From positions 1 to 5,111 of the forward strand of contig CACZNZ010000388.1 in the NCBI GenBank assembly GCA_902782625.1: 5,111 bases of DNA, written 5' to 3'. Source of the DNA: an uncultured Lachnospiraceae bacterium (GTDB taxonomy: Bacteria; Bacillota; Clostridia; Lachnospirales; Lachnospiraceae). Positions 1 through 5,111 of this stretch are shown here, in pieces. The position numbers and the translations under genes are program-made. The stretch's first letter is position 1; every line of letters begins with the position of its first letter. The notes beneath the pieces are model-generated. The model was not told where the DNA came from. It did no database searches and saw only the letters and a list, made by a program, of their open reading frames with translations.

Positions 1-1248
1 GCACAGATGGAAAGTTATGAGGCCGTTGAGGAGACGGATCTGATGAAGGATGAGGATCATATCCATGTGCCGGGAACGCCGTCGGTTGTGATTGCAAAAA
101 AAGCTGATCAGACCGAAGGAGCTGTCCTGTCAGAAGGCCGATACAAAGGGACAAAAAAAGCAGGTACCTATGCACCGGGTGAAGAGATTGATTATACAAT
201 CACTGTGACAAACAAAGGAACGGCAGATCTGTATGAACTACTGGTGGAGGATGCTATGGACAAGAATCTTTTGGCAAGCGTAAGCCGTAAATCCATAAGT
301 ATCACAACCGGTGAGATCAAGTCAGAAAAAGGCGCTGTAGTAAAAGTTCAGAAGAAGGATTCAGAGGAAGGAATCAATACTGTGATATTAGACAGACTGA
401 ATGCAGGGGATGCTGCCGTGCTTCATGTAAAGGCACTCCTGCTGCAGACGGTATCGGCAGCTTCCGGACTTAACAATGCGGTGAAAGTTTCAGCCAAATA
501 TCAGGATGTAGGAGACGATGGCAATCCCTCTCCGGCACAGGTGCCCGAGACACCGCAGATGAGAGACGAAGATAAGATCAATACTGGTGCACCGATTCTT
601 TGCATCGCCAAGAAAGCTGACAGAACAACCGGTATAAAGATGAAGGCCGGACGATACCAGGGAACCAGAAAGCAGGGAATCTACGCTAAAGGAGATGTGA
701 TCCGCTACCGCATCACCATATCCAATACAGGAGCAGCGCCTGCTTACCGTATCAAAGTCAGGGAGACTCCTTCAGAGAGGCTTCTTTCCTATGCATCCAT
801 ACTCTCTGTCCCGTGGAAAAAAGGAACTGCATTAAAATCTCAAAAAGGAAAAACGGTCAAAGTATTGTCTGCATCAAAAAGACAGCTTCTTATTGACCGG
901 CTTGAAGGCGGAGACAGTCTGACGCTGGTATGGAAAATGAAAGTGACAAAGAGTGCCGAAGATATTTCTGACCTTAAGAATAGCGTGTCAGTAGAAGGAA
1001 GAAACAGGGATGGATCTTCCCTGAAAAAAACAGCCCTGATGAAAGACAAGGATGCTGTGACCGTGGATGAGAAGACAAATCATAAAAGTGCAGGTATGAA
1101 CGATACAAATGGACCATCTGGCAGACAATCGTCCGGAGCCAGGACAGGAGATGATACGAGAATCGGTTGGATTGTGCTTCTTTTGGGCATCTCCTTTATG
1201 GGAATCCTTCTGGGGATCAGACAATATCGGAGGGAGAAGAGGACCTGA
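1..1248 (+). CDS. Cell-wall-anchored surface protein with tandem DUF11-like domains (5' end missing)
   Basis: The frame is open from the first base, so the gene begins upstream; the ATG at 7 lies inside a repeat unit and is unlikely to be the real start. Counting residues from that ATG, two similar domains are visible, at about 20-184 and 192-344. Each begins with IAKKAD (29-34 and 200-205), continues with a GRYxGTxKxGxYAxG block, and has the DUF11 hallmark ITVTNKG or ITISNTG. Acidic linkers MKDEDHI (13-19), MRDEDKI (185-191) and MKDKDAV (345-351) separate the units. A polar linker rich in Ser, Gly and Asn (about 355-377) leads to ARTGDD (378-383), a hydrophobic segment and the basic tail RREKRT, which together form a sortase sorting signal of the non-LPXTG TGD type. 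Family knowledge suggests an extracellular stalk or adhesin role; the ligand is unknown. The stop overlaps the next gene's start by one base. Confidence 0.85.
   Translation, partial: AQMESYEAVEETDLMKDEDHIHVPGTPSVVIAKKADQTEGAVLSEGRYKGTKKAGTYAPGEEIDYTITVTNKGTADLYELLVEDAMDKNLLASVSRKSISITTGEIKSEKGAVVKVQKKDSEEGINTVILDRLNAGDAAVLHVKALLLQTVSAASGLNNAVKVSAKYQDVGDDGNPSPAQVPETPQMRDEDKINTGAPILCIAKKADRTTGIKMKAGRYQGTRKQGIYAKGDVIRYRITISNTGAAPAYRIKVRETPSERLLSYASILSVPWKKGTALKSQKGKTVKVLSASKRQLLIDRLEGGDSLTLVWKMKVTKSAEDISDLKNSVSVEGRNRDGSSLKKTALMKDKDAVTVDEKTNHKSAGMNDTNGPSGRQSSGARTGDDTRIGWIVLLLGISFMGILLGIRQYRREKRT
43..1059 (+). repeat. Tandem protein-domain repeats within the surface-protein gene
   Basis: Two diverged copies of a DUF11-like unit are bounded by three acidic linker motifs: MKDEDHI at 43-63, MRDEDKI at 559-579 and MKDKDAV at 1039-1059. 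The spacing is 172 and 160 residues. The copies match best in their N-terminal halves (IAKKAD, GRYxGT, YAxG, IT-N-G) and end with similar LNNAVKV and LKNSVSV strands. The last linker copy is followed by the wall-anchor region and not by another domain. Because the window opens just before a linker motif, at least one further copy probably lies upstream. The similarity is at the protein level; I did not see long exact DNA repeats. Confidence 0.75.
1138..1245 (+). other. C-terminal sortase sorting signal (ARTGDD, hydrophobic span, basic tail)
   Basis: The last 36 codons encode ARTGDD, then a hydrophobic stretch of about 20 residues starting at WIVLLLG, then the positively charged tail RQYRREKRT. 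This tripartite layout is that of a sortase substrate. The motif departs from LPXTG: leucine and proline are absent and only the TG core plus DD is kept, as in the xxTGDD signals common in Clostridia. A simple C-terminal membrane anchor would be the alternative reading. Confidence 0.7.
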
Positions 1249-2117
1249 TGGAGATAAAAGAACTGATTAGTTTTGTGTCGGTTGTGCAGCAGGGGAACTT
1301 TTCGAGAGCGGGAAGAAAGATTGGCTATTCCCAGGCCGCCATCACGATCCAGATACAGAGTTTGGAGAAAAAACTGGGGATCAGACTGTTTGACCGTTTT
1401 GGGAAAAAGATTGTTCTGACCAACCGAGGAAGACAGTTTTATGAGAAGATTATACCCGTCTTAAACAGCCTTGCCGAAGCGGGAGAGTCTGTAAGACTTC
1501 AGAATAATCTGTGCGGAAAGCTTGTGATCGGTGCCTCAGATTCGGTCTGTATGTCTGTTCTGCCCGACTTGATCAGAAAGTACCATCAGTCTTATCCTGA
1601 TGTATCCGTTAAGATTGTTACAGATACGAATGATGGTCTGTTGAAGATGCTCAATCAGAATGATGTCGATTTTGTATTTCTGGATGATCAGAAAATATAC
1701 GGAAAAAACTGGCTGACTCTCTTTGAGACAGAAAGCAGGGTGAGATTCATAGCAGGAAACAATCATGAGGTTATCGATAAAAAACCGATGCTGTTGGAAG
1801 AACTTCTCTCCTTTCCATTTATCCTGCCCGAGGAAAATGTCAGTTACAGAAGACTGTTTGATCGGGAACTGCAGGGCAGAGGACTGGAAGTAAAGCCGGT
1901 GATGGAAGCAAATCATGCAGTGTTTATTCTGGCTATGCTGTTGGAAGGGCAGGAAATCTCGTTTCTTCCGGAATATCTGCTGGAAAATAGAATGTGGTGT
2001 CATGATCTCAGAATCCTGGAGGTTCCGGATTGTCAGATTTCCGTATGTTTGCAGATTCTATGTCACAAAAACAAGTGGGTGTCACAGGAAATGAGTGCTT
2101 TTTTTGATATGATGTAA
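1248..2117 (+). CDS. LysR-family transcriptional regulator
   Basis: This is a 289-residue DNA-binding regulator, the normal LysR length. The N-terminal winged helix-turn-helix covers about residues 2-60. The recognition-helix region is SQAAITIQIQSLEKKLG (28-44), followed by the characteristic RLFDR and LTNRG segments. A linker helix (about 61-88) leads to the effector-binding domain, which starts near GKLVIGASDSV (90-100). The ATG at 1248 is preferred over an in-frame ATG at 1167: it begins the conserved domain directly and follows purine-rich sequence (GGAGGG at 1230-1235, AGAGGA at 1238-1243), while the longer form adds 27 unrelated residues. The ATG shares one base with the upstream stop (TGATG), suggesting translational coupling. 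The effector and targets cannot be read from the sequence. LysR genes usually sit divergent to their target; this one is co-directional with both neighbours. I see no terminator after its stop. Confidence 0.9.
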   Translation: MEIKELISFVSVVQQGNFSRAGRKIGYSQAAITIQIQSLEKKLGIRLFDRFGKKIVLTNRGRQFYEKIIPVLNSLAEAGESVRLQNNLCGKLVIGASDSVCMSVLPDLIRKYHQSYPDVSVKIVTDTNDGLLKMLNQNDVDFVFLDDQKIYGKNWLTLFETESRVRFIAGNNHEVIDKKPMLLEELLSFPFILPEENVSYRRLFDRELQGRGLEVKPVMEANHAVFILAMLLEGQEISFLPEYLLENRMWCHDLRILEVPDCQISVCLQILCHKNKWVSQEMSAFFDMM

Positions 2118-2128
2118 AAACACAATGA

Positions 2129-2157
2129 TTGACAGAGGAAGAAATCAGCGTTATACT
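2129..2157 (+). promoter_or_regulatory. Consensus sigma-A promoter for the trp operon
   Basis: A perfect -35 box TTGACA (2129-2134) and a near-consensus -10 box TATACT (2152-2157) are separated by exactly 17 bases. Transcription should begin about 2163-2166, just ahead of the T-box leader. The -35 box begins 12 bases after the lysR stop codon. A promoter this close to consensus suggests strong constitutive initiation, with control left to attenuation downstream. Confidence 0.85.
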
Positions 2158-2270
2158 ACATAACATAACAGACATATTTCGGAAATTCGTTGAACAAAAG
2201 TAGTAGATCTGATCAGCTTCATGACAGAGAATCGGGAAGGCTGAGAACCGATATGGAGATTCAGATTGAA

Positions 2271-2273
2271 TGG
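2271..2273 (+). promoter_or_regulatory. T-box specifier codon UGG (Trp)
   Basis: TGG follows GAA on the 3' side of the internal loop immediately below the ATCTGA/TCAGAT helix, and is followed by G. This is the usual specifier position. It would pair with the CCA anticodon of tRNA-Trp, matching the downstream trp genes. Confidence 0.85.
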
Positions 2274-2400
2274 GTTTGGGAGAAGCAATGTGAAGGGATT
2301 TTATCCTGGTAGCTGATGCCGCGTCCTCGCGTTACAGGGGTATGATATCGAGTTGATCTGTATCGGAATCAGAGAGAGCCATAGTTACTATATGGTTAAA

Positions 2401-2430
2401 CAGGGTGGCACCGCGGAGTATTCGTCCCTG
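2401..2430 (+). promoter_or_regulatory. T-box antiterminator with tRNA acceptor-binding bulge
   Basis: CAGGG (2401-2405) can pair with CCCTG (2426-2430), and GCG (2413-2415) with CGT (2423-2425). The canonical seven-base bulge TGGCACC (2406-2412) lies between them. The bulge's TGGC is complementary to a tRNA 3' end GCCA, meaning a G discriminator, which is what bacterial tRNA-Trp has. The 3' strand of this helix is also the 5' strand of the terminator, so the two structures exclude each other. Confidence 0.92.
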
Positions 2431-2462
2431 ACATATCACATAAGATATGTCAGGGACTTTTT
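2424..2462 (+). terminator. Intrinsic terminator (attenuator) of the trp T-box
   Basis: A perfect 14-bp hairpin pairs 2424-2437 (GTCCCTGACATATC) with 2444-2457 (GATATGTCAGGGAC). The loop is six bases (ACATAA) and five T residues follow (2458-2462). It ends 20 bases before the trpC start. It should form when tRNA-Trp is charged and stop transcription before the operon. Confidence 0.95.
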
Positions 2463-2472
2463 CATTACATGA

Positions 2473-2478
2473 GGGAGG
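2473..2478 (+). promoter_or_regulatory. Ribosome binding site of trpC
   Basis: GGGAGG lies four bases before the ATG at 2483. It fixes the trpC start, since the upstream in-frame ATG at 2447 lies inside the terminator hairpin and has no Shine-Dalgarno sequence. Confidence 0.8.
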
Positions 2479-2482
2479 TAGT

Positions 2483-3271
2483 ATGATTCTTGATGTAATT
2501 GTAGAAGATAAGAAAAAAAGGCTGATACAGCAAAAAAAGGCTGTAAGCCCTGAAAAGATGATGGAACTTGCGAATCAGACAAAAAGGCTCCTTTCAACGG
2601 GATGCTTTTGCAAGGCACTTCGAAAAGAAGGTCTTTCCATCATTGGTGAATTCAAAAAGGCATCTCCCAGTTTGGGGAGTATATCGATGACAATGAATCT
2701 TGAAGACAGAATCCAGGAATACAATCAATGTGTGGATGCGATATCCTGCCTGACCGAGGAAGACCATTTCCTTGGCAATACAGAGTATTTTCAAAGTATA
2801 CGTGCTATATCGGGACTGCCGATGCTGAGGAAAGATTTTATTATCGATCCGTATCAGATCTATGAGGCGAAAGTGATCGGGGCAGATGCGATTCTGCTGA
2901 TTGCAGCAATCCTTGATGATGACAGGTTGAAAGAATACTATGATCTGGCAAAAAAACTTGGTATGGATGTGTTGATGGAGACTCATGATGAGCAGGAGAT
3001 GGAACGGGTTCTTGCTCTGCATCCGGAAATTGTTGGCATCAATAACAGAAATCTGAAAGATTTTACCATTTCACTCGAGCAGACAAAAAAACTCCGCCCT
3101 ATGGTACCGGATAACACTGTGGTGGTATCAGAGAGCGGCGTGACGGAAGATGCTCATATCAGATATCTGAGAGAATGTGATGTAGATGCTTTGCTGATCG
3201 GTGGCGCTTTTATGTTTTCGGATCAGCCGGGCGTTTTGGCTGCACGCTGGAAAAAGATATATCAGCAATAA
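2483..3271 (+). CDS. trpC: Indole-3-glycerol phosphate synthase
   Basis: This cytoplasmic enzyme converts CdRP (1-(o-carboxyphenylamino)-1-deoxyribulose 5-phosphate) to indole-3-glycerol phosphate, with loss of CO2 and water. The protein has 262 residues, normal for a monofunctional single-domain (beta/alpha)8 enzyme. Recognised motifs in order are GEFKKASPS (55-63), SCLTEEDHFLG (88-98), MLRKDFIIDPYQIYEAK (114-130), VLMETHD (163-169), GINNRNL (185-191) and VSESGV (215-220). By comparison with the Sulfolobus enzyme, the catalytic residues appear intact: E56, K58, K117, E166, N187, E217 and S218. It is the first gene after the T-box terminator and is followed nine bases later by trpF. It is not fused to trpF, unlike the E. 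coli enzyme. Expression should depend on terminator read-through when uncharged tRNA-Trp builds up. Confidence 0.97.
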   Translation: MILDVIVEDKKKRLIQQKKAVSPEKMMELANQTKRLLSTGCFCKALRKEGLSIIGEFKKASPSLGSISMTMNLEDRIQEYNQCVDAISCLTEEDHFLGNTEYFQSIRAISGLPMLRKDFIIDPYQIYEAKVIGADAILLIAAILDDDRLKEYYDLAKKLGMDVLMETHDEQEMERVLALHPEIVGINNRNLKDFTISLEQTKKLRPMVPDNTVVVSESGVTEDAHIRYLRECDVDALLIGGAFMFSDQPGVLAARWKKIYQQ

Positions 3272-3275
3272 GAGG
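3271..3275 (+). promoter_or_regulatory. Ribosome binding site that decides the trpF start
   Basis: AGAGG ends five bases before the ATG at 3281 and overlaps the last base of the trpC stop codon. A possible in-frame GTG start at 3275 falls on this site and would have no spacing, so the ATG is preferred. Confidence 0.7.
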
Positions 3276-3280
3276 TGGCT

Positions 3281-3904
3281 ATGACTAAAATTAAGATATG
3301 CGGAATCATGCATGAAAGGGATGTTGGATTGGCCAATCGTTTTCTCCCTGATTATATCGGATTTGTGATCGCCTGTCCGAAAAGCAAGAGAAATCTTTCG
3401 ATTCAGGAAGCCGGAAAGCTTTTGGAACTGGCAGATCAACGGATAAAAAAAGTGGCAGTAACCGTAAGCCCGGAAGCAGAGACAATCAGACAAATCGAAA
3501 AATATCAATTTGATTATATTCAGATTCACGGTAAGGTCAGGCAAGAGGTATGGGATCAGGTTTCTCTCCCCGTGATCCGGGCAGTGCAGCAAGAAGAAAT
3601 AGATTCATTTTCAAGGGAAAAACAAGCAGGAATCATCGATGCTTATCTGTTTGATTCAAAGAAACCGGGAAGTGGAGAGAGTTTTGACTGGTCGATTTTA
3701 AAAAATGTGGAGACCAGTGGAAAAATGATGTTTCTTGCAGGCGGAATAGATGAATACAATGTAGAAGAGGCAATAAAACAGGTCAGACCTGATGTCATTG
3801 ATGTAAGCTCTTCAGTAGAACTTGGTGTGATCGATGGACATTCAGTCGGGAAAGACCCGGAAAAGATGGAAAAAATGATAAGGATGGTACATGATGCAGA
3901 ATAA
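3281..3904 (+). CDS. trpF: Phosphoribosylanthranilate isomerase
   Basis: This enzyme performs the Amadori rearrangement of N-(5'-phosphoribosyl)anthranilate to CdRP, the substrate of TrpC. The protein has 207 residues, a usual length for a monofunctional TrpF (beta/alpha)8 barrel. The N-terminal KIKICGI carries the catalytic cysteine (C7), and D125 in YLFDSKKPG is the expected general acid. Other family motifs are [14 protein letters not shown] (27-40), QIHG (81-84), ESFDW (133-137), FLAGGI (151-156) and DVSSSVE (174-180). Two departures from the usual pattern stand out. The glycine of the common SSGVE phosphate-loop motif is serine here (S178). The stretch before GKD (LGVIDGHSV, 181-189) also looks a few residues longer than usual. 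The 3' end overlaps trpB by 14 bases, which points to translational coupling. The rest of the active site looks intact, so I infer a working enzyme. Confidence 0.95.
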   Translation: MTKIKICGIMHERDVGLANRFLPDYIGFVIACPKSKRNLSIQEAGKLLELADQRIKKVAVTVSPEAETIRQIEKYQFDYIQIHGKVRQEVWDQVSLPVIRAVQQEEIDSFSREKQAGIIDAYLFDSKKPGSGESFDWSILKNVETSGKMMFLAGGIDEYNVEEAIKQVRPDVIDVSSSVELGVIDGHSVGKDPEKMEKMIRMVHDAE

Positions 3905-5069
3905 AAAATACGGACAGTACGGCGGACAGTATGTGGCGGAGTCATTGATGAATACACTGACAGAGCTTGAGAAGGCATACAGGGATGCGATCGCGGATCC
4001 CGCATTTATGGAAGAATATCGATATTATCTAAAAGATTATGTTGGCAGAGAGACTCCTCTATACTATGCTGAGGAATTATCGAAGCAGTACGGGACAAAA
4101 ATCTACCTGAAAAGAGAGGATCTGAACCACACCGGAGCACATAAGATCAACAATGTGATCGGGCAGGTCCTTCTAGCAAAAAGGATGGGAAAAAAGAAAG
4201 TGATTGCAGAGACTGGAGCCGGACAGCATGGAGTTGCCACGGCAACAGGGGCAGCCCTCTTTAATATGGAATGCACCGTCTTCATGGGAGAAGAGGATAT
4301 GAGGAGACAGGCGCTTAATGTATTCCGTATGGAACTGCTTGGAGCCAAAGTAGAATGTGTACGTTCCGGGAGCCGCACACTTAAAGATGCAACCAATGAG
4401 GCAATACGGACCTGGGCAAAACAGGCAGAAGATACATTTTATATTATAGGATCTGCCGTCGGCCCGCATCCTTATCCCGAGATAGTGAAGGAATTCCAGA
4501 GAGTCATCAGCATCGAGACAAAGAAGCAGATTCTTGAAAAAGAAGGAAGACTGCCGGATTGCGTCATTGCCTGTGTAGGTGGCGGATCGAACTCCATAGG
4601 CATGTTTGCGGAATTCATCGACGAACCTGATGTCGAACTGATTGGTGTGGAAGCGGCTGGCTTTGGCATAGAAACAGGGAAACACGCCAGTGCATTTTCT
4701 GTGGGCAAGACAGGAGTTCTTCATGGGATGCGATCTTATCTGCTGCAGGATGATGATGGCAATGTTCAGATTGCAAGCTCCATCTCAGCGGGCCTTGATT
4801 ATCCCGGAGTAGGTCCGGAGCATGCATTCCTCCATGACAGCGGCCGGGCTCAGTATGTTTCAATCACTGATGACGAGGCTATGCTTGCCCTTCGTGAACT
4901 CTGTAAAACAGAAGGAATCATTCCGGCGATTGAAAGCGCACATGCGTTGGCATATGCTTTTAAAAAATCAAAGCAGATGACGATGGATCAAATTATGGTG
5001 ATCAATCTGAGCGGTCGCGGAGATAAAGACGTACATACGATTGCAGATTATTTTAATGACAGGGGGTAG
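3891..5069 (+). CDS. trpB: Tryptophan synthase beta chain
   Basis: This PLP-dependent subunit of the alpha2beta2 tryptophan synthase joins indole and L-serine to give L-tryptophan. The protein has 392 residues, typical of the TrpB1 form that partners TrpA. The N-terminal [14 protein letters not shown] fits the family. HTGAHKINN (80-88) carries the PLP lysine K85, and AETGAGQHG (106-114) the catalytic glutamate E107. VGGGSNS (229-235) is the phosphate-binding loop. [13 protein letters not shown] (300-312) has the conserved aspartate D303, and [10 protein letters not shown] (371-380) the serine S374 facing the PLP ring nitrogen. AGGA (3880-3884 region, AAGGA) lies six bases before the ATG at 3891; a second ATG at 3894 is possible and would remove one residue. 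It overlaps trpF by 14 bases, and trpA starts seven bases after its stop. Confidence 0.98.
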   Translation: MMQNKKYGQYGGQYVAESLMNTLTELEKAYRDAIADPAFMEEYRYYLKDYVGRETPLYYAEELSKQYGTKIYLKREDLNHTGAHKINNVIGQVLLAKRMGKKKVIAETGAGQHGVATATGAALFNMECTVFMGEEDMRRQALNVFRMELLGAKVECVRSGSRTLKDATNEAIRTWAKQAEDTFYIIGSAVGPHPYPEIVKEFQRVISIETKKQILEKEGRLPDCVIACVGGGSNSIGMFAEFIDEPDVELIGVEAAGFGIETGKHASAFSVGKTGVLHGMRSYLLQDDDGNVQIASSISAGLDYPGVGPEHAFLHDSGRAQYVSITDDEAMLALRELCKTEGIIPAIESAHALAYAFKKSKQMTMDQIMVINLSGRGDKDVHTIADYFNDRG

Positions 5070-5076
5070 GAACAGG

Positions 5077-5111
5077 ATGAATCGAATCGAAGAAAGGCTT
5101 CGCACTTTAAA
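5077..5111 (+). CDS. trpA: Tryptophan synthase alpha chain (3' end missing)
   Basis: Only the first 11 full codons are visible, encoding MNRIEERLRTL, which resembles the usual TrpA opening (MNRI-x-E/K-R-F/L). It begins seven bases after the trpB stop, with AGGA at 5068-5071 as a plausible ribosome binding site five bases from the ATG. TrpA cleaves indole-3-glycerol phosphate to indole and glyceraldehyde 3-phosphate, and passes indole to TrpB. The call rests on position after trpB and the short N-terminus; the active site lies outside the window. Confidence 0.88.
   Translation, partial: MNRIEERLRTL

Larger units (their letters stand above)
2164..2462 (+). promoter_or_regulatory. T-box riboswitch leader, tryptophan-specific
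   Basis: This untranslated leader should bind tRNA-Trp and control read-through into trpCFBA. Stem I is visible as three stacked helices: ATCTGA/TCAGAT (2207-2212 with 2261-2266), CTTCAT/ATGGAG (2217-2222 with 2253-2258, one G-U) and ATCGG/CCGAT (2231-2235 with 2248-2252). The 5' side of the middle internal loop carries AGAGA and the apical loop reads GAAGGCTGAGAA, both typical of T-boxes. Below the first helix, AGTA repeats (2199-2205) face GAA (2268-2270), as in a loop-E specifier loop, followed by the specifier TGG (2271-2273) and a purine. Further hairpins include CGCG-TCCT-CGCG (2320-2331) and a stem III candidate GCCATA/TATGGT (2378-2383 with 2391-2396). The signature GGGTGGCACCGCGG (2403-2416) then leads to the terminator. 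The 5' boundary is the inferred start site; the base of stem I is less clear. Confidence 0.94.

Noticed and set aside
1171..1206. Possible promoter for lysR inside the surface-protein gene (TTGTGC with a T-rich spacer)
   Set aside because: The -10 match is poor and the resemblance is no better than chance in AT-rich coding sequence.
1167..1247. N-terminal extension of the LysR regulator from an ATG at 1167
   Set aside because: The extra 27 residues match no LysR feature, lie entirely over the surface-protein anchor, and a better ribosome binding site precedes the ATG at 1248.
2118..2165. LysR operator (T-N11-A inverted repeat) near the trp promoter
   Set aside because: I found no convincing dyad; the AT-rich repeats ACATAACATAAC are too simple to support a site.
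2254..2256. Another TGG in the T-box leader as the specifier
   Set aside because: It falls within the paired ATGGAG strand of upper stem I. The TGG at 2271-2273 sits in the expected internal loop after GAA.
2472..2476. AGGGA of the trpC ribosome binding region pairing with TCCCT (2425-2429) to block translation
   Set aside because: Only five base pairs, and the same TCCCT has much stronger partners in the terminator and antiterminator; no support for a translational switch.
2447..2482. Upstream ATG extending trpC by 12 residues
   Set aside because: It lies inside the terminator stem and has no ribosome binding site; GGGAGG sits just before the ATG at 2483.
4173..4724. Long minus-strand open frame opposite trpB (183 codons), and similar frames opposite the other genes
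   Set aside because: These are antisense shadows of strongly conserved trp genes, with no recognisable domains or start context.
1..5111. Mobile element, CRISPR array, tRNA or rRNA gene
   Set aside because: No transposase, inverted-repeat ends, regularly spaced short repeats or tRNA-like fold was seen.

Overview
The window looks like a chromosomal segment from a low-to-moderate GC, Gram-positive Clostridia-type bacterium, perhaps Lachnospiraceae. The reasons are strong purine-rich ribosome binding sites, a consensus sigma-A promoter (TTGACA-17-TATACT), a T-box riboswitch and a surface protein ending in a TGDD-type cell-wall sorting signal. Every supported gene is on the + strand. Genus-level assignment is not possible from the sequence alone.

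Layout. Bases 1-1248 are the 3' end of a large wall-anchored surface protein built from tandem DUF11-like domains. Its stop codon overlaps by one base (TGATG) the start of a LysR-family regulator at 1248-2117. Bases 2118-2482 hold no protein gene. They carry a consensus promoter (2129-2157) and a complete tryptophan-specific T-box leader (about 2164-2462) that ends in a 14-bp intrinsic terminator. The rest is a compact tryptophan operon: trpC (2483-3271), trpF (3281-3904), trpB (3891-5069) and the first 35 bases of trpA (from 5077).

How it works together. TrpF, TrpC and TrpA-TrpB carry out the last steps of tryptophan synthesis: phosphoribosylanthranilate to CdRP, then indole-glycerol phosphate, then indole, then tryptophan. 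The leader should sense uncharged tRNA-Trp. A UGG specifier reads the anticodon, and a UGGC sequence in the antiterminator bulge can pair with a GCCA acceptor end. When tRNA-Trp is uncharged the antiterminator (2401-2430) should form in place of the terminator (2424-2457) and trpCFBA should be transcribed.

Main points of interest. The T-box directly precedes trpC, so trpE, trpG and trpD are not at the head of this operon. The regulator is fused by overlap to the surface-protein gene and runs into the trp promoter with no visible terminator. TrpF has an altered phosphate-loop motif. I see no evidence for a wholly new system; the window is mostly a well-formed, slightly unusual trp locus.
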